This document shows positions 49,249 to 55,618 of a DNA stretch of 64,000 nucleotides, in pieces. Below the pieces are notes generated by a model, which saw only the letters and a program-made list of their open reading frames with translations, had not been told where the DNA came from and did not search any database. Source of the stretch: Actinernus sp. WN-2022 (Eukaryota; Cnidaria; Anthozoa; Actiniaria; Actinernidae); the NCBI GenBank assembly GCA_030867875.1, contig JAOWCC010000577.1, forward strand, positions 4,046,660-4,110,659, in the 5' to 3' direction. The first letter of the stretch is position 1. The number at the start of each line of letters is the position of its first letter. Position numbers and translations under genes: made by a program.

Positions 49249-52200
49249 CAATTTTCATAAATTCTGACCCCCTCACCATATATAAATATATATAAAAAAA
49301 GTATCAAACATTATGCGATACCTCTTCCTATATTTTTTTCTGAAGCCCTTGATGATAGGAAACTTGAAAAAAATTTCAGCAATGACATCCCATAATGTTA
49401 GATATATGTTTGATATATATTTATATATGGTAAGGGGCTCAGAATTTATGAAAATTGCTGTATATATATATATATATATATATGAGGCATGTTAACACAA
49501 AATGAGTGTTCCTTGCTAAGGCGCCTTTTGTGTTGACGTGCGTCAATATGTGCACCGTTTCAGTTTCAACTGGCCGCCGTTGCTCGAGATCTTGATGGAT
49601 TTTAATGCGGTTTGCAGCAAAAGAACCGTCTTTGTCTATAGAACAACACTCGACTGAGTTTTAGCCGCTCCTGGGCATCAGAAATACCCCAAAATGTCAT
49701 TTTTAGTTGATCAACTGCAAAAAGGTGATAAGGTAGAAAATCTCGAAAAATTCCAAATCTCAAACAAGGAAATTATGGGATAGAAAGGCTATACATGGAA
49801 GCGAGTGTCATTTTACTATCATTGAAACCTAGAATATCAGTTATCAGCGCTTTAAACTGAGGAAATCGAGAATTCCACACAAGATGAGGCATGTTAACAC
49901 AAAATGAGTGTTCCTTGCTAAGGCACCTTTTGTGTTGACGTGCGTCATATATATATATATCTATTAAACAGGAAGTTCCGGTATAAAAGGGCCATGGCCA
50001 GGCCACAGACACCTTCAGTTGTCGTTCAGCCTTTGCCGCTTGAGTGCTCCCTACTGATTAGAATTTAGAGTAAAGGCTACAGAGTCCGTAAACAGTCATA
50101 GACTACCGTCTAAAGTCTTTAATAAACAACTATCTTCCTCTGTTAGAATAGAATAGTTTTTACCACAACTGCCGGTAATCTCGCGATCTGATTGGTTGAA
50201 GTACGGTGGTAAATGAGAGTCCAGACAACGGTGCTGACGCGAGAAAGTTATAGACAACGCTGGCTCTTTCAAAGCTGTCACGCTTTGTAACGAAACTTCC
50301 TTGTACGTTTTCTAATATTGTTGCAAAAAACAAATTTCCTCTGGTTTTCCGTGGTGTGGACTCTTATTTACCACGATTTACGCCTCGTGAGTCCAAAACA
50401 AATTTTGACCATGTGATGACGTAAATCGTGGTAAATAAGAGTCCACACCACGGAAAACCAGAGGAAATTTGCTAAATAGACCGGTTCGCGCTCATCGTTG
50501 CATTATGGGTAATCAGGGCTAGCATGGCGGGAAATACAGTGTTTGTATGAGAATGCAATGTTGATTTTTTTTACCCGAAAAATTGCGAACTGGAAAAATC
50601 TAGCATCCCAAATCCAAAGAAGGGCTGTAAAGGATTTTCCTGATTGATTTTCAGGGTAGCAGATGTAGTCTACGCTCGAAAATCCTATACTTAGCTTTGT
50701 CCATAATTATGTTTACTGTAAAGAGCCGCGATAAAATTATGAGTAAACATACAAGCAAAACTAAGTAAGATTGTCGAGCGTGGACTACTTCTTCTAAGCT
50801 AAAAAATCAATAGTGAAAACACATACAGCCCCTCTTTTGATAAAAAGCATGCACAAGTGTTCGGTAGATTACTTTTTATTATATGGACGATAGTGTTTTA
50901 CTGAGAAATATATATAAGCCACTCATGGAAGTCATACGAAACTACATCCGGGTACTGAGTACCGTATTTTCCATATCCTCACTGGTGAAAATATCGATGA
51001 CGTCACGTTTGCCGCCTTTTGAACTACAAAGATGGCGGCAGGTTTCGGAAATTCACAGAGGAAGATGTAAACAGCTTAAATGAACTGCATGACAATGAAT
51101 ATTCCGAGCACAAAAAGCCAAATACCTTCTAAAACTCTCTAAAGATTCTCTCGACTGCAACGAAGAGACAAGAAAACCGGATGAAACTCCCCAGAACAGC
51201 TTAGAAAGATTACGAAGAAGTTTGTACTGACAGTAAGTAAAATGAATAGATAAGAATTCTTAGAGCAGTTTAATTGTCTATATAATAAAAAGAAGTTTAT
51301 CCTCTCGAGTCTGCGCTCACTCGTGAAATGTTTTCGACTCTCGAAGATAAACTTCACATCTTCTCACCACCGTGTGATATCCTCTACGGCGGGTGTAAAG
51401 TACAGGTCAGGTTACAGATCAGGTCACAGGTCAGGTTAATTTTTGTTTACCTGTGAACCCTAGCTCTAGGTGAGTGAGAACCCGTCGTTTACCTGTGAAC
51501 TCGTCCGATGGTTAGGGTTAGGTTTGCGGTTAGGGTTAGGGTTTGTCTTAGAATTAGCAACCTTTACACCCGCCGTATCCTCTATGTAAGGTACTTTCTA
51601 ATGCGCCTTAAGTTGTATAAATGGTAAAAAGCATCGGAACAGGTCTTAGTAATTTGAGTGTTCATAGACAAGTTTGAATCGCTTAACCCGAAGCATAAAA
51701 ATACCCTAACCACTCCAAAAACAAGTTCCCAGGTAAATGATGAGGTTTTAGGGTTAATTTGTGGCTAGAGCTCACACGGGTAAATAAGAGAAGAAACACG
51801 AGAGAAAAAAACTATCAGTCCTACTGCCATTCGAACCCATAACGTTCCGCATGTCAAAGACAAACGTTATAACCACTATGCTAAGCAGATTAAGCTCCGT
51901 TTCATACTTGATGCTCTACATAGGAGAAATGGTTTTATTCATGAAATGTGCCTCTGACAGCAATTTGGCTCACATGGTTGCGTCGGATGTTATTTAGTGT
52001 CTTTCTTACAAGTAACATTTACAGGTTATTTACCATAAGCTTTACATTGCAGAATTCAAAAGAAGTACCAGCACCGCTTTCAGTTCCAAGTAAATGTGGT
52101 TTGGTATGTGTTTACTCTGATTTAAGCTTGAAGTTCTCACAACTAACCCCATCGTATCAGTCTCATAAATAACAAATAAACATATCGCATATATCGCAAT

Positions 52201-55200
52201 AAATATATTGAGAGACAACTAACACTCATTAATACTGGCTTTTTATTCAATTTGAGTTACATTTGGTAGAACTCCACATCAAACAAAAAAATAAAACATT
52301 TCGCGGCAAAGAAGCGTGAAATAGACATAAATGCGCTGAGCCCGTATACGGCAGTTGACCTCTCAAGGTCAAATATGTAAGTTTTCAACAGACTTTGAAC
52401 TGCTCTAGCGTTACGCACAATTATTTGCTCAAAGAAATCTTTACAGTAACCGAGAGATAATCTTTCGAAAATTCAAAAAACCTGAAGCTTGATCCATTCA
52501 AAGGTTTAGCACATGGTGAAAATTAATTTTATTTACGAAATACTTTTATCAACGTGAAATGTATGCCTTGTGAAAAAAATATTTTTCATGTAAAAAATAA
52601 TACAATATTTCTCAAAGGTATAATGCTAGTAGGTATTTAGATATCGTAGAACACGAGTTGAGCGTTTTTAAGACTAGATGACTGTAATTAGCATTTTGGA
52701 TATTAAAACGTCCTTAACTCAGTGGCACAGCATTCAAAGCAAGATATGTTGTACCATTCTACTATTCACATGATGTAGAATTGATATCTAAAATAAAAAA
52801 ATAGGCTTCATAGGCACTTTAAAAATGGCTGGGGATATCATTGCTCCCTCTTTAACAACAATTCTCAATCAGTCCTTATCTGTGGGTGTTTTTCCTGCAG
52901 ACTGGAAAATAGCTCGGGTCCCACCTGTCTTCAAGAAGGGCACAAAATCGAACCTGAACAACTATCGACCAATATCCGTCATCGCCCTAGTTGCTAAGAT
53001 ATTCGAAAAAGTTATACACAACCAGTTATACCAATATTTTAATGAAAATAACATGCTTACAAATAGTCAATCTGGATTTCGGTCACTACACAGCACTCTC
53101 ACTGCAATGATCGAGGCGACAAATGATTGGTGTGTCAATATTGACAAAGGCTTTCTTAATGGTGTGATCTTTATTGACTTAAAGAAGGCCTTTGACACTA
53201 TTGACCACACCATCATTATCCAAAAACTAGCAAAATACGGATTAGACCATAATTCATTAAACTGATTCGAATCATACCTATCTCATAGAAGTCAGCTATG
53301 TAGTGTTAACGGCCATTTATCGACCCCAAGTTCGATAACCTGTGGCGTCCCGCGAGTTCCTTAATTGGCCCGTTACTTTTTATAATATACATAAATGACC
53401 TTCCAAACTGCCTAAATGATGGCTACCCTCGTATGTACGCTGACGACACTAGCATAAGCTTTGCTGCTCCTAATAACGTTGAACTTGAAAAAATAATCAA
53501 TAAAGAATTACTAAATGTCAACTACTGGTTGAGGGCCAATAAGCTCAGTCTAAATGTAGCCAAGACAGAGTTTATGGTCATCGGTTCACGACAGAGGCTC
53601 AAAACACAAGCTAATTGTGACGTCAGTGTACATATCGAGGAAAAAGAAATTAGTAAAGTCCATTCCAGCAAATCCCTCGGACTAAATATCGATGAGACAC
53701 TGTCCTGGACCAAGCACATTGGTATGATCTCAAAAACGATATCCTCTAGTATTGGCGCTTTAAAGCGTGTCACACCTTTTATTACGGAGGATACTGCAAT
53801 CAAAATATACAAAGCGTTGATTGAACCTCACTTTGAATATTGCAGTGCTGTATGGGACGGGCTTAGTTTAAAACTAAGTGATAAGTTGCAGAAATTGCAA
53901 AATCGTGCGGCTAGAGCAGTAACATTATCTAGCTATGACACTAGCTCAGACCCATTACTCAATATGATTGGTTGGGATAAAATTGCAGTTGCACGAACAA
54001 AGCAGAAAGCACATGTCATGTACAAAGCCTTAAAGTGCCCCTAAACCCTTTTGCAATTTTTATATATATGAAACTTTGAAAGGTTTTGAGTACTTCTGCG
54101 AAGAAATTTTTGGCTTACAGAGAATACTCTATGTTCTAGGCTTGTTTGAAATGGCGAAAATGTGACCTCTCATGACCCATTACCGTGTAAGAAAAAGCCT
54201 GGGTCGATTCCCTATCTTACGTCACCTCATTAATGCATTATTGTCCATGACGCCTTTCTATCACAAAAGCATCGATATATAGAGAATATACACAGTCTGT
54301 GAGATTTTAGTAAAGAAAACACCTATTTTAGACAAAATGCTAAATATTTATTCAAGTTATTGCAAAGTCGAATGAATTGGATGACGTAAGATAGGGAATC
54401 GACCCAGTCTTTTTCTTACAAGGTCATGGGTCAGGAAAGGTCACATTTTCACCATTTCAAACAAGCCTAGAACATAGAGTATTCTCTGTAAGCCAAAAAT
54501 TTCTTCGCAGAAGTACTCAAAACCTTTCAAAGTTTCATATATATAAAAATTGCAAAAGGGTTTAGGGGCACTTTAAACAATCGCACTCCAGCATATTTGC
54601 AAGAGATGTTTTCCTATCGACACTCAAGTTACGACATGAGAGATTCTAACAACAAATTACTTCTACCAAAGCCAAAAACTGACTACCTATAGCTATTCTG
54701 GAGCTGCCTTATGGAATGGGCTTCCCAATAAACTGAGAACCCTAACGCCCTGTCATGTTTCAAGAGGGGCGTTGATGACCTATTCTCGTCACCGCACTCC
54801 CACACGGCAAACAAGTAAACCAGTTTGTATTCAGCTATGTACTGTTTTTAGATTGTGTATACTGAGTTATATATTGTTTTTAAATTGTATATAGCTTTGT
54901 ACTGATGTTTTTTAACCGTGTATAAATAAAGTATGTCTGTCTGTACAGTGCTTTTGATTATACCTTAGCCTATCTGACTTTGAAATATGAAAGAAATCGT
55001 ATTGTTGACCCTTGCTGCGAAATTTTAAATTTGTCTGGGTTTTCCTGACATTCGCTCTTAAAATATGCCCATATATTGGGCATATTTTTGGGTCACATGA
55101 CCAGCCTTGAATTAGACGCGTAAAGACCCCTGGGAAGGAGGTTGTCTGGGGAGATTGATTGAAAGTCAAGAATATGATCAATGTTATTTTATATTCCAGG

Positions 55201-55618
55201 ACACCGATGATAGCCACGTGCACGTAGTCTGGGGAGATTGATTGAAAGTCAAGAATATGATCAATGTTATTTTATATTCCAGGACACCGATGATAGCCAC
55301 GTGCACGTACATGCTCTTGATAAGACCGGCGAAAGCCATGACGTAGCCACCGTGGTGCTTCCGAGAGAACATCAGAAAGAACCTGCTATTGTGGTGGTTA
55401 CCAGCCAGGTTGGTGAACCCACGACTATTACTCGTCAGCGGAAGTCAGACATTCACATTCACCGTGTGCACAGAGAACCGAAAAAGAAACCAGAGCCAGC
55501 TCCACCTAACGTGCACTGGGTGGACGTCATGTCACGAATTATGTTTCCAACCGCGTACTTCCTATTCCTTGCATGGTATTGGTATTCCAATTTAAACGCA
55601 TCACAGATCAAGCCCTAA
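26338..55618 (+). CDS. Gene B: Cys-loop ligand-gated anion channel subunit (GABA-A/glycine-receptor-like), nine coding exons
   Basis: Exons 26338-26417, 32236-32342, 35941-36008, 38150-38367, 40867-40949, 41495-41629, 41900-42114, 46186-46335 and 55283-55618 total 1392 nt and join in frame to 463 residues plus stop. Order: signal peptide (about 1-22), N-terminal helix with YDKKLRP, loop D (W96/W97), loop A WTPD (121-124), Cys-loop C165 to C179 with 13 residues between, loop B ESY (184-186), loop C, TM1 (246-269), PAR (276-278), TM2 (279-296), TM3 (309-330), a loop of about 105 residues, and TM4 (437-455). Ala at -1' and the PAR motif predict chloride permeation. The ligand cannot be assigned. 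Paralogue of gene A upstream. Introns reach 9 kb and are crowded with repeats. Confidence 0.9.
27302..28192. repeat. 89-bp minisatellite in gene B intron 1
   Basis: Ten almost identical 89-bp units (anchors AGTTATAAGAAGATCTTTGC and ACAGCTAGAACCTACGTAG). One site alternates GCGAATG (C) or GTGAATG (T) in the order C,C,T,C,T,C,C,T,C,T, so the array is two copies of a five-unit block; one extra change (TAGTGCGTA) is unique to unit 6. The unit junction is the near-palindrome TACGTAGTACGTA. Confidence 0.97.
28193..29059. other. Intron 1 of gene B, nothing recognised
   Basis: AT-rich sequence with no supported coding frame, RNA or clear element. Confidence 0.5.
29060..29282 (-). mobile_element. tRNA-derived SINE, minus strand, 5'-truncated
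   Basis: The inverse complement reads TTTAAGCGCCGGACTGTCGT, GAGGTTCAAACCCCGGCCGA, AGAAGGTGCTGCCTTTG and TTCTCGGATAAGGACG, matching the SINE at 47674-47913. The A box is missing and the tail is not clear. Confidence 0.6.
29472..31195. mobile_element. hAT-like element with an expanded 20-bp minisatellite
   Basis: Left end CAGGAGCCCATTACCAGGAG, right end CTCCTGGTAATGGGCTCCTG. Flanks GTAATGTC and AATGTACC suggest a degraded target duplication. The left interior (ACTTTTAACCAATCAG, AATTGTAATTAACACGG, CAAACTGCTAAAAA) matches the intact element at 38480-38753, so they are one family. The rest is the 20-bp array. Confidence 0.65.
29733..31178. repeat. 20-bp minisatellite, ~72 copies
   Basis: Units CATCACACAGGTACGCTACC in head-to-tail order. 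Rare variants are CTTCACACAG at 29941, 30621, 30641, 31061 and 31081; the two pairs are 440 bp apart, which suggests duplication of a 22-unit block. Two more changes are near the right end. The very long translated frames are artefacts, because three units make 60 bases. Confidence 0.97.
31196..32235. other. Intron 1 of gene B, remainder
   Basis: No coding frame, RNA or clear element seen. Confidence 0.5.
32236..32342 (+). CDS. Gene B exon 2: N-terminal helix of the ligand-binding domain
   Basis: The acceptor CTTTCTTTAG ends at 32235. The translation (residues 27-62) is charged, DLEDQRSREEAQNL, then ILKHYDKKLRPNAG, matching the YDxxxRP helix of GABA/glycine receptors. The donor is GTCAGT at 32343; a minisatellite-bearing inverted-repeat element starts right after those six bases. 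Confidence 0.85.
32349..34003. mobile_element. Inverted-repeat element containing the 63-bp array, at the exon 2 donor
   Basis: The left end ATAACCCAGTATCGAGATCA, then TACGCAGTTGTACAAATCC, is mirrored at 33951-33999 by AACAAAGGAATTGCACAACT and GCGCATGATCTTGAAACTG then GGTTAT. The left end starts directly after the six-base donor GTCAGT of exon 2. Target duplication not resolved. Confidence 0.65.
32370..33935. repeat. 63-bp minisatellite in gene B intron 2
   Basis: 25 units of 63 bp (GTTGTACAAATCCTTTGTTT, CAATTGGTGGGCCACCTATA, CACCAGGTTACGGTTCATGC, GCA). CCATCT variants lie mainly in the left half and ACAATTCC variants only in the right half, as expected from local unit turnover. All three forward frames are open for hundreds of codons because the unit is a multiple of three; not coding. 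Confidence 0.96.
34004..35940. other. Intron 2 of gene B, remainder
   Basis: AT-rich, including an AATTAATT-rich stretch near 34370-34440. Near 35345-35370 the inverse complement reads AAATAAAGTATTATTATTG, which looks like a LINE 3' tail on the minus strand. No gene. Confidence 0.45.
35941..36008 (+). CDS. Gene B exon 3: beta-strand 1 region
   Basis: A 68-nt exon, residues 63-85, GKAVDVVVEAKVVAFGELKE then ASM. The acceptor TTTTTGAAG ends at 35940 and the donor is GTAAGT at 36009. Both phases match exons 2 and 4. It corresponds to the strand after the PNxGGxPV segment in the family. Confidence 0.85.
36725..37440 (-). pseudogene. LINE reverse transcriptase fragment, minus strand (gene B intron 3)
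   Basis: Reading leftward from about 37330, in more than one frame: KYLGVLIAKNISWKHHIDYI, KLRHFVPLQTF, LTVWDQTCESKSEHSVLC, then LALWYEIPCDFREL and FHKILFDILKKEEAGVY. These match the post-catalytic C-terminal region of CR1/L2-type LINE ORFs. Stops and shifts show it is dead. The catalytic YADD part is absent. Confidence 0.6.
37868..38023. mobile_element. hAT-like MITE with CAGGGGCGTAGC ends
   Basis: The left end CAGGGGCGTAGCTTCC and right end AAGCTACGCCCCTG are inverted repeats, 156 bp in all. CATGT occurs on both flanks, but in different register. It ends about 125 bp before the exon 4 acceptor. Confidence 0.65.
38150..38367 (+). CDS. Gene B exon 4: loops D, A and E
   Basis: The acceptor TTTGTTTCCAG ends at 38149 and the donor GTTAGG starts at 38368. 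Residues 86-157 include FFRQWWYDPR (loop D region), IFWTPDTYFVN (loop A), and VMINPDGKIYFSTR (loop E region). These are strongly diagnostic of the GABA-A/glycine/glutamate-gated chloride channel group. Confidence 0.95.
38480..38753. mobile_element. hAT-like MITE with perfect 8-bp target duplication
   Basis: The left end CAGGAGTATATTACAGAGGA and right end CCTGTGTAATATACTCCTG are inverted repeats, flanked on both sides by GTATACAC (38472-38479 and 38754-38761). An 8-bp duplication is typical of the hAT superfamily. The interior is shared with the element at 29472. Located about 100 bp after the exon 4 donor. Confidence 0.85.
39004..39056. repeat. 12-bp tandem repeat
   Basis: Four copies of GATACCACACAC in a row. 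Confidence 0.9.
39616..40710 (-). mobile_element. Probable transposon with TAGCCTGCT ends
   Basis: TAGCCTGCTTGCAGGCTCT at the left and AGAGCCGCTAGCAGGCTA at the right are inverted repeats enclosing about 1.1 kb with purine-rich (left) and pyrimidine-rich (right) subterminal tracts. The minus-strand ORF remnant below lies inside. No target duplication could be fixed. Confidence 0.4.
39893..40515 (-). pseudogene. Degenerate ORF of an unrecognised CxxC protein
   Basis: The minus-strand frame from 40515 encodes 108 codons ending SSGLFDRQSYLCNPCGQKMR NVIA at 40189; a second frame continues with CEALAERQRRKLELC, and a third (40135-39893) with KEHSRFAPKSFRPQLNNKSD and TSWVRNDRHRCKYQLVLN. The pieces follow one another like a single protein broken by frameshifts. 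The CNPCG motif could bind zinc. I cannot name the family. Confidence 0.35.
40867..40949 (+). CDS. Gene B exon 5: Cys-loop
   Basis: The acceptor AATTCACAG ends at 40866 and the donor GTAAGT starts at 40950. Residues 158-185 contain the signature C-D-M-D-F-R-L-Y-P-M-D-T-Q-T-C (C165-C179), then PLIIES. Thirteen residues between the cysteines is the defining spacing. The last codon (T|AT, Tyr186) is completed by exon 6. Confidence 0.95.
41495..41629 (+). CDS. Gene B exon 6: loop B to loop C
   Basis: The acceptor CTTTTCAG ends at 41494 and the donor GTATAT starts at 41630. Residues 186-230 begin YAYTAAEVNYTWREKKTS and end VKTKTKDTKS. Tyr186 after ES corresponds to the loop B aromatic of GABA receptors (ESYGYT). 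Loop C is short and Lys-rich, with its aromatic probably Phe233 in exon 7. Homologous to the gene A exon at 4374. Confidence 0.92.
41900..42114 (+). CDS. Gene B exon 7: TM1 and TM2
   Basis: The acceptor CTTCAAAG ends at 41899 and the donor GTACGT starts at 42115. Residues 231-302: SFASLRAEFTFKRR, TM1, AVPARVSLGITTILTTILL, then SGSVNQNMPK. The pore lining has S2', T6', L9'. Positions 12'-14' are I-L-L where vertebrate glycine and GABA receptors have polar residues. No intron divides TM2, unlike gene A. Confidence 0.95.
42153..42230 (+). mobile_element. tRNA-like SINE fragment after exon 7
   Basis: TACGAGCGCTCGCCTCTCAC and CTGGGTTCGATTCCCGGACC resemble a tRNA D-arm/anticodon part and B box; no proper acceptor stem. 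It lies 40 bp after the exon 7 donor. Confidence 0.45.
42267..42586. mobile_element. hAT-like MITE, ~320 bp
   Basis: The left end CAGGAGCCCATTACCAGGAG and right end CTCCTGGTAATGGACTCCTG, with inner inverted words TGAGTCAGCGTATGACCGG and CCGGTCATACGCTGACTCA. CCAGCAC flanks both ends (7 of the 8 bases expected for hAT). Confidence 0.8.
42672..42740. repeat. Short tandem repeat, ~20-bp unit
   Basis: About four copies of TTTTTAGGGCGCTATGCTAA, the last two diverged. Confidence 0.8.
43015..43514 (+). pseudogene. Unrecognised Cys/His-containing ORF in gene B intron 7
   Basis: The ATG at 43015 opens MEGVQGKTSKETEHFTGYQV; a shift of one base near 43080 leads into a 144-codon frame ending at 43514. 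That frame has RQCYGCETNHPSQRQHDCLM, a possible zinc-binding C-x2-C plus H/C cluster, and later KLPWTTVYLLN. Composition is protein-like. It has no splice sites and is not part of gene B. Its location among repeats suggests a mobile-element or virus-like origin, but I do not recognise the family. Confidence 0.4.
44640..45346 (+). pseudogene. LINE (CR1/L2-like) C-terminal ORF fragment
   Basis: From about 44665: AICLEYNGNTLEHVNLTK then, after a frameshift, GVYLDKHLSWNEHV and a frame 44792-45310 with RKQLAECLVLSKLDYCSIVF, LKRLQRLQNASAAFV and PRLFVPRESD. This is the region after the catalytic domain of LINE reverse transcriptases; the YADD part is missing. The matching 3' tail (AGAGCCACCTAGTGG, then ATT repeats) lies at 45968-46055, separated by an inserted foldback element. 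Confidence 0.65.
45404..45868. mobile_element. Foldback element(s) inserted in the LINE 3' region
   Basis: Two palindromes: 45404-45510 (GCCATATACATCCCGAGGGC mirrored by CGGGATGTATATGGC) and 45718-45800 (AAGGGATGTATGAGAAAAGT mirrored by ACTTTTCTCATACATCTCTT). Outer inverted words TTTCATACTTGAC and GTCAAGTATGAAA (about 45516 and 45850) suggest one element of about 360-460 bp. Confidence 0.55.
45968..46055 (+). mobile_element. LINE 3' tail
   Basis: TAGCAAACGAAGAGCCACCT, AGTGGATGTATTGCTAATAA, then TCATTATTATT repeats. It is the probable 3' end of the LINE at 44640 and resembles the tail of the SINE at 47674. Confidence 0.55.
46186..46335 (+). CDS. Gene B exon 8: TM3
   Basis: The acceptor CTTCATAG ends at 46185 and the donor GTAAGT starts at 46336. 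Exactly 50 codons (303-352): VSYMKSIDYMLLTNFGFIF, then a TM3 end EYVFVLNTNP and a basic start of the cytoplasmic loop, KWWKMLRNRLSHAGN. A 9-bp minisatellite starts about 115 bp downstream. Confidence 0.93.
46454..46752. repeat. 9-bp minisatellite
   Basis: About 33 perfect copies of GAACGAACA. The (Phe-Val-Leu)n minus-strand frame is an artefact. It starts about 118 bp after the exon 8 donor. Confidence 0.97.
47329..47526. mobile_element. MITE with ~38-bp inverted ends
   Basis: TAATAGTCCAGTTTCGTATT at the left and AATACGAAACTGGACTATTA at the right. The interior resembles 11027-11208. TA or TTA target possible. Confidence 0.75.
47674..47913 (+). mobile_element. tRNA-derived SINE, near complete
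   Basis: Head CTCCCGGTTAGCTCAGTGGT and CGACGGTTCAAACCCCGGGG (A and B boxes), body with CTTCTCGGATAAGGACGTTA, end GAAGAGCCACCTCGTGGC, tail (ATT)n. Other members at 29060-29282 (minus) and the head at 18236. Confidence 0.75.
47914..48739. other. Intron 8 of gene B, nothing recognised
   Basis: No supported coding frame, RNA or repeat. Confidence 0.45.
48740..49246. repeat. Four tandem copies of a ~120-bp unit with TATA box and (TA)n
   Basis: The unit: AGGAAGTTCCGTTATAAAAG, GGCCATGGCCAGGCCACAGA, CACCTTCACTTGTCACTCAG, CCTTTGTGGAGTGAACATCA, ending in (TA)n. Units begin near 48740, 48858, 48980 and 49105; the first lacks the TATA part. A fifth, diverged copy is at 49965-50075. Confidence 0.9.
49245..49461. 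mobile_element. MITE in (TA)n
   Basis: ACAGCAATTTTCATAAATTC and GAATTTATGAAAATTGCTGT form the ends, with (TA)n on both sides, consistent with a TA target (Tc1/mariner-like). Confidence 0.75.
49483..49947. mobile_element. Hairpin-ended element, second family member
   Basis: Both ends carry the same hairpin in direct orientation: GAGGCATGTTAACACAAAAT with CCTTTTGTGTTGACGTGCGTC (49483-49545 and 49886-49947). TA tracts flank it. The interior shares AATTATGGGATAGAAA with the element at 19905. Confidence 0.7.
50331..50472. mobile_element. Long hairpin MITE
   Basis: Perfect arms of about 50 bases (CAAATTTCCTCTGGTTTTCC and GGACTCTTATTTACCACG, mirrored on the right), loop about 38 bases. Same family as 7771-7901. 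Confidence 0.8.
50473..52800. other. Intron 8 of gene B, low-information stretch
   Basis: No gene. It holds short telomere-like runs (GGTTAGGGTTAGGTTTGCGG near 51515), a tRNA-like repeat on the minus strand near 51805-51893 (TAGCATAGTGGTTATAACG and GGGTTCGAAT on the inverse complement), and repeated CAGGTCAGGTTA words near 51402-51440. Confidence 0.45.
52805..54942 (+). pseudogene. LINE (CR1/L2-like) reverse transcriptase, 5'-truncated, interrupted by a TTAA MITE
   Basis: 52825-53263 encodes FKKGTKSNLNNYRPISVIAL, GFRSLHSTLTAMIEA and FIDLKKAFDTIDHTI (motif A region). A TGA at 53263 replaces an expected Trp before FESYLSHRSQ, and one base is lost near 53353 (GVPR). Then LIGPLLFIIYINDLP, MYADDTSIS (catalytic YADD, 53433 on), and the C-terminal region to 54029. 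The frame resumes after the inserted MITE with LNNRTPAYLQEM, continues with more damage to SPHSHTANK near 54820, and ends in AATAAAGTATGTCTGTCTGT. No endonuclease domain is left. Confidence 0.85.
54034..54572. mobile_element. TTAA-flanked MITE (piggyBac-like), 539 bp
   Basis: Ends AGTGCCCCTAAACCCTTTTG and CAAAAGGGTTTAGGGGCACT, long inverted repeats of about 170 bases, TTAA on both sides (54030-54033 and 54573-54576). TTAA duplication is the hallmark of piggyBac-type elements. Removing the element and one TTAA restores the LINE frame (KALNNRTP). An older copy is at 6142-7575. Confidence 0.9.
55144..55309 (+). repeat. 83-bp tandem duplication spanning the exon 9 acceptor
   Basis: Two perfect 83-bp copies (55144-55226 and 55227-55309). 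Each has the end of intron 8, the branch and acceptor region, and the first 27 bases of exon 9. The upstream acceptor leads to DTDDSHVHVVWGD and a TGA. Confidence 0.97.
55283..55618 (+). CDS. Gene B exon 9: cytoplasmic loop and TM4
   Basis: The acceptor TTATATTCCAG ends at 55282; 111 codons then TAA at 55616. It starts DTDDSHVHVHALDKTGESHD, has basic loop segments (RKSDIHIHRVHREPKKKPEP), then NVHWVDVMSRIMFPTAYF and TM4, ending ASQIKP. An identical acceptor 83 bases upstream (exon start 55200) is a duplicate that would run into TGA after 13 codons. The downstream one must be used for a full protein. Confidence 0.93.
   Translation, partial: DTDDSHVHVHALDKTGESHDVATVVLPREHQKEPAIVVVTSQVGEPTTITRQRKSDIHIHRVHREPKKKPEPAPPNVHWVDVMSRIMFPTAYFLFLAWYWYSNLNASQIKP

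Noticed and set aside
51500..51560. Interstitial telomere
   Set aside because: Only a few TTAGGG units in a G/T-rich repeat; too short and mixed to call.
55200..55282. Use of the upstream acceptor as the true exon 9 start
   Set aside because: It reads into a TGA after 13 codons; the downstream copy gives the conserved TM4 exon.
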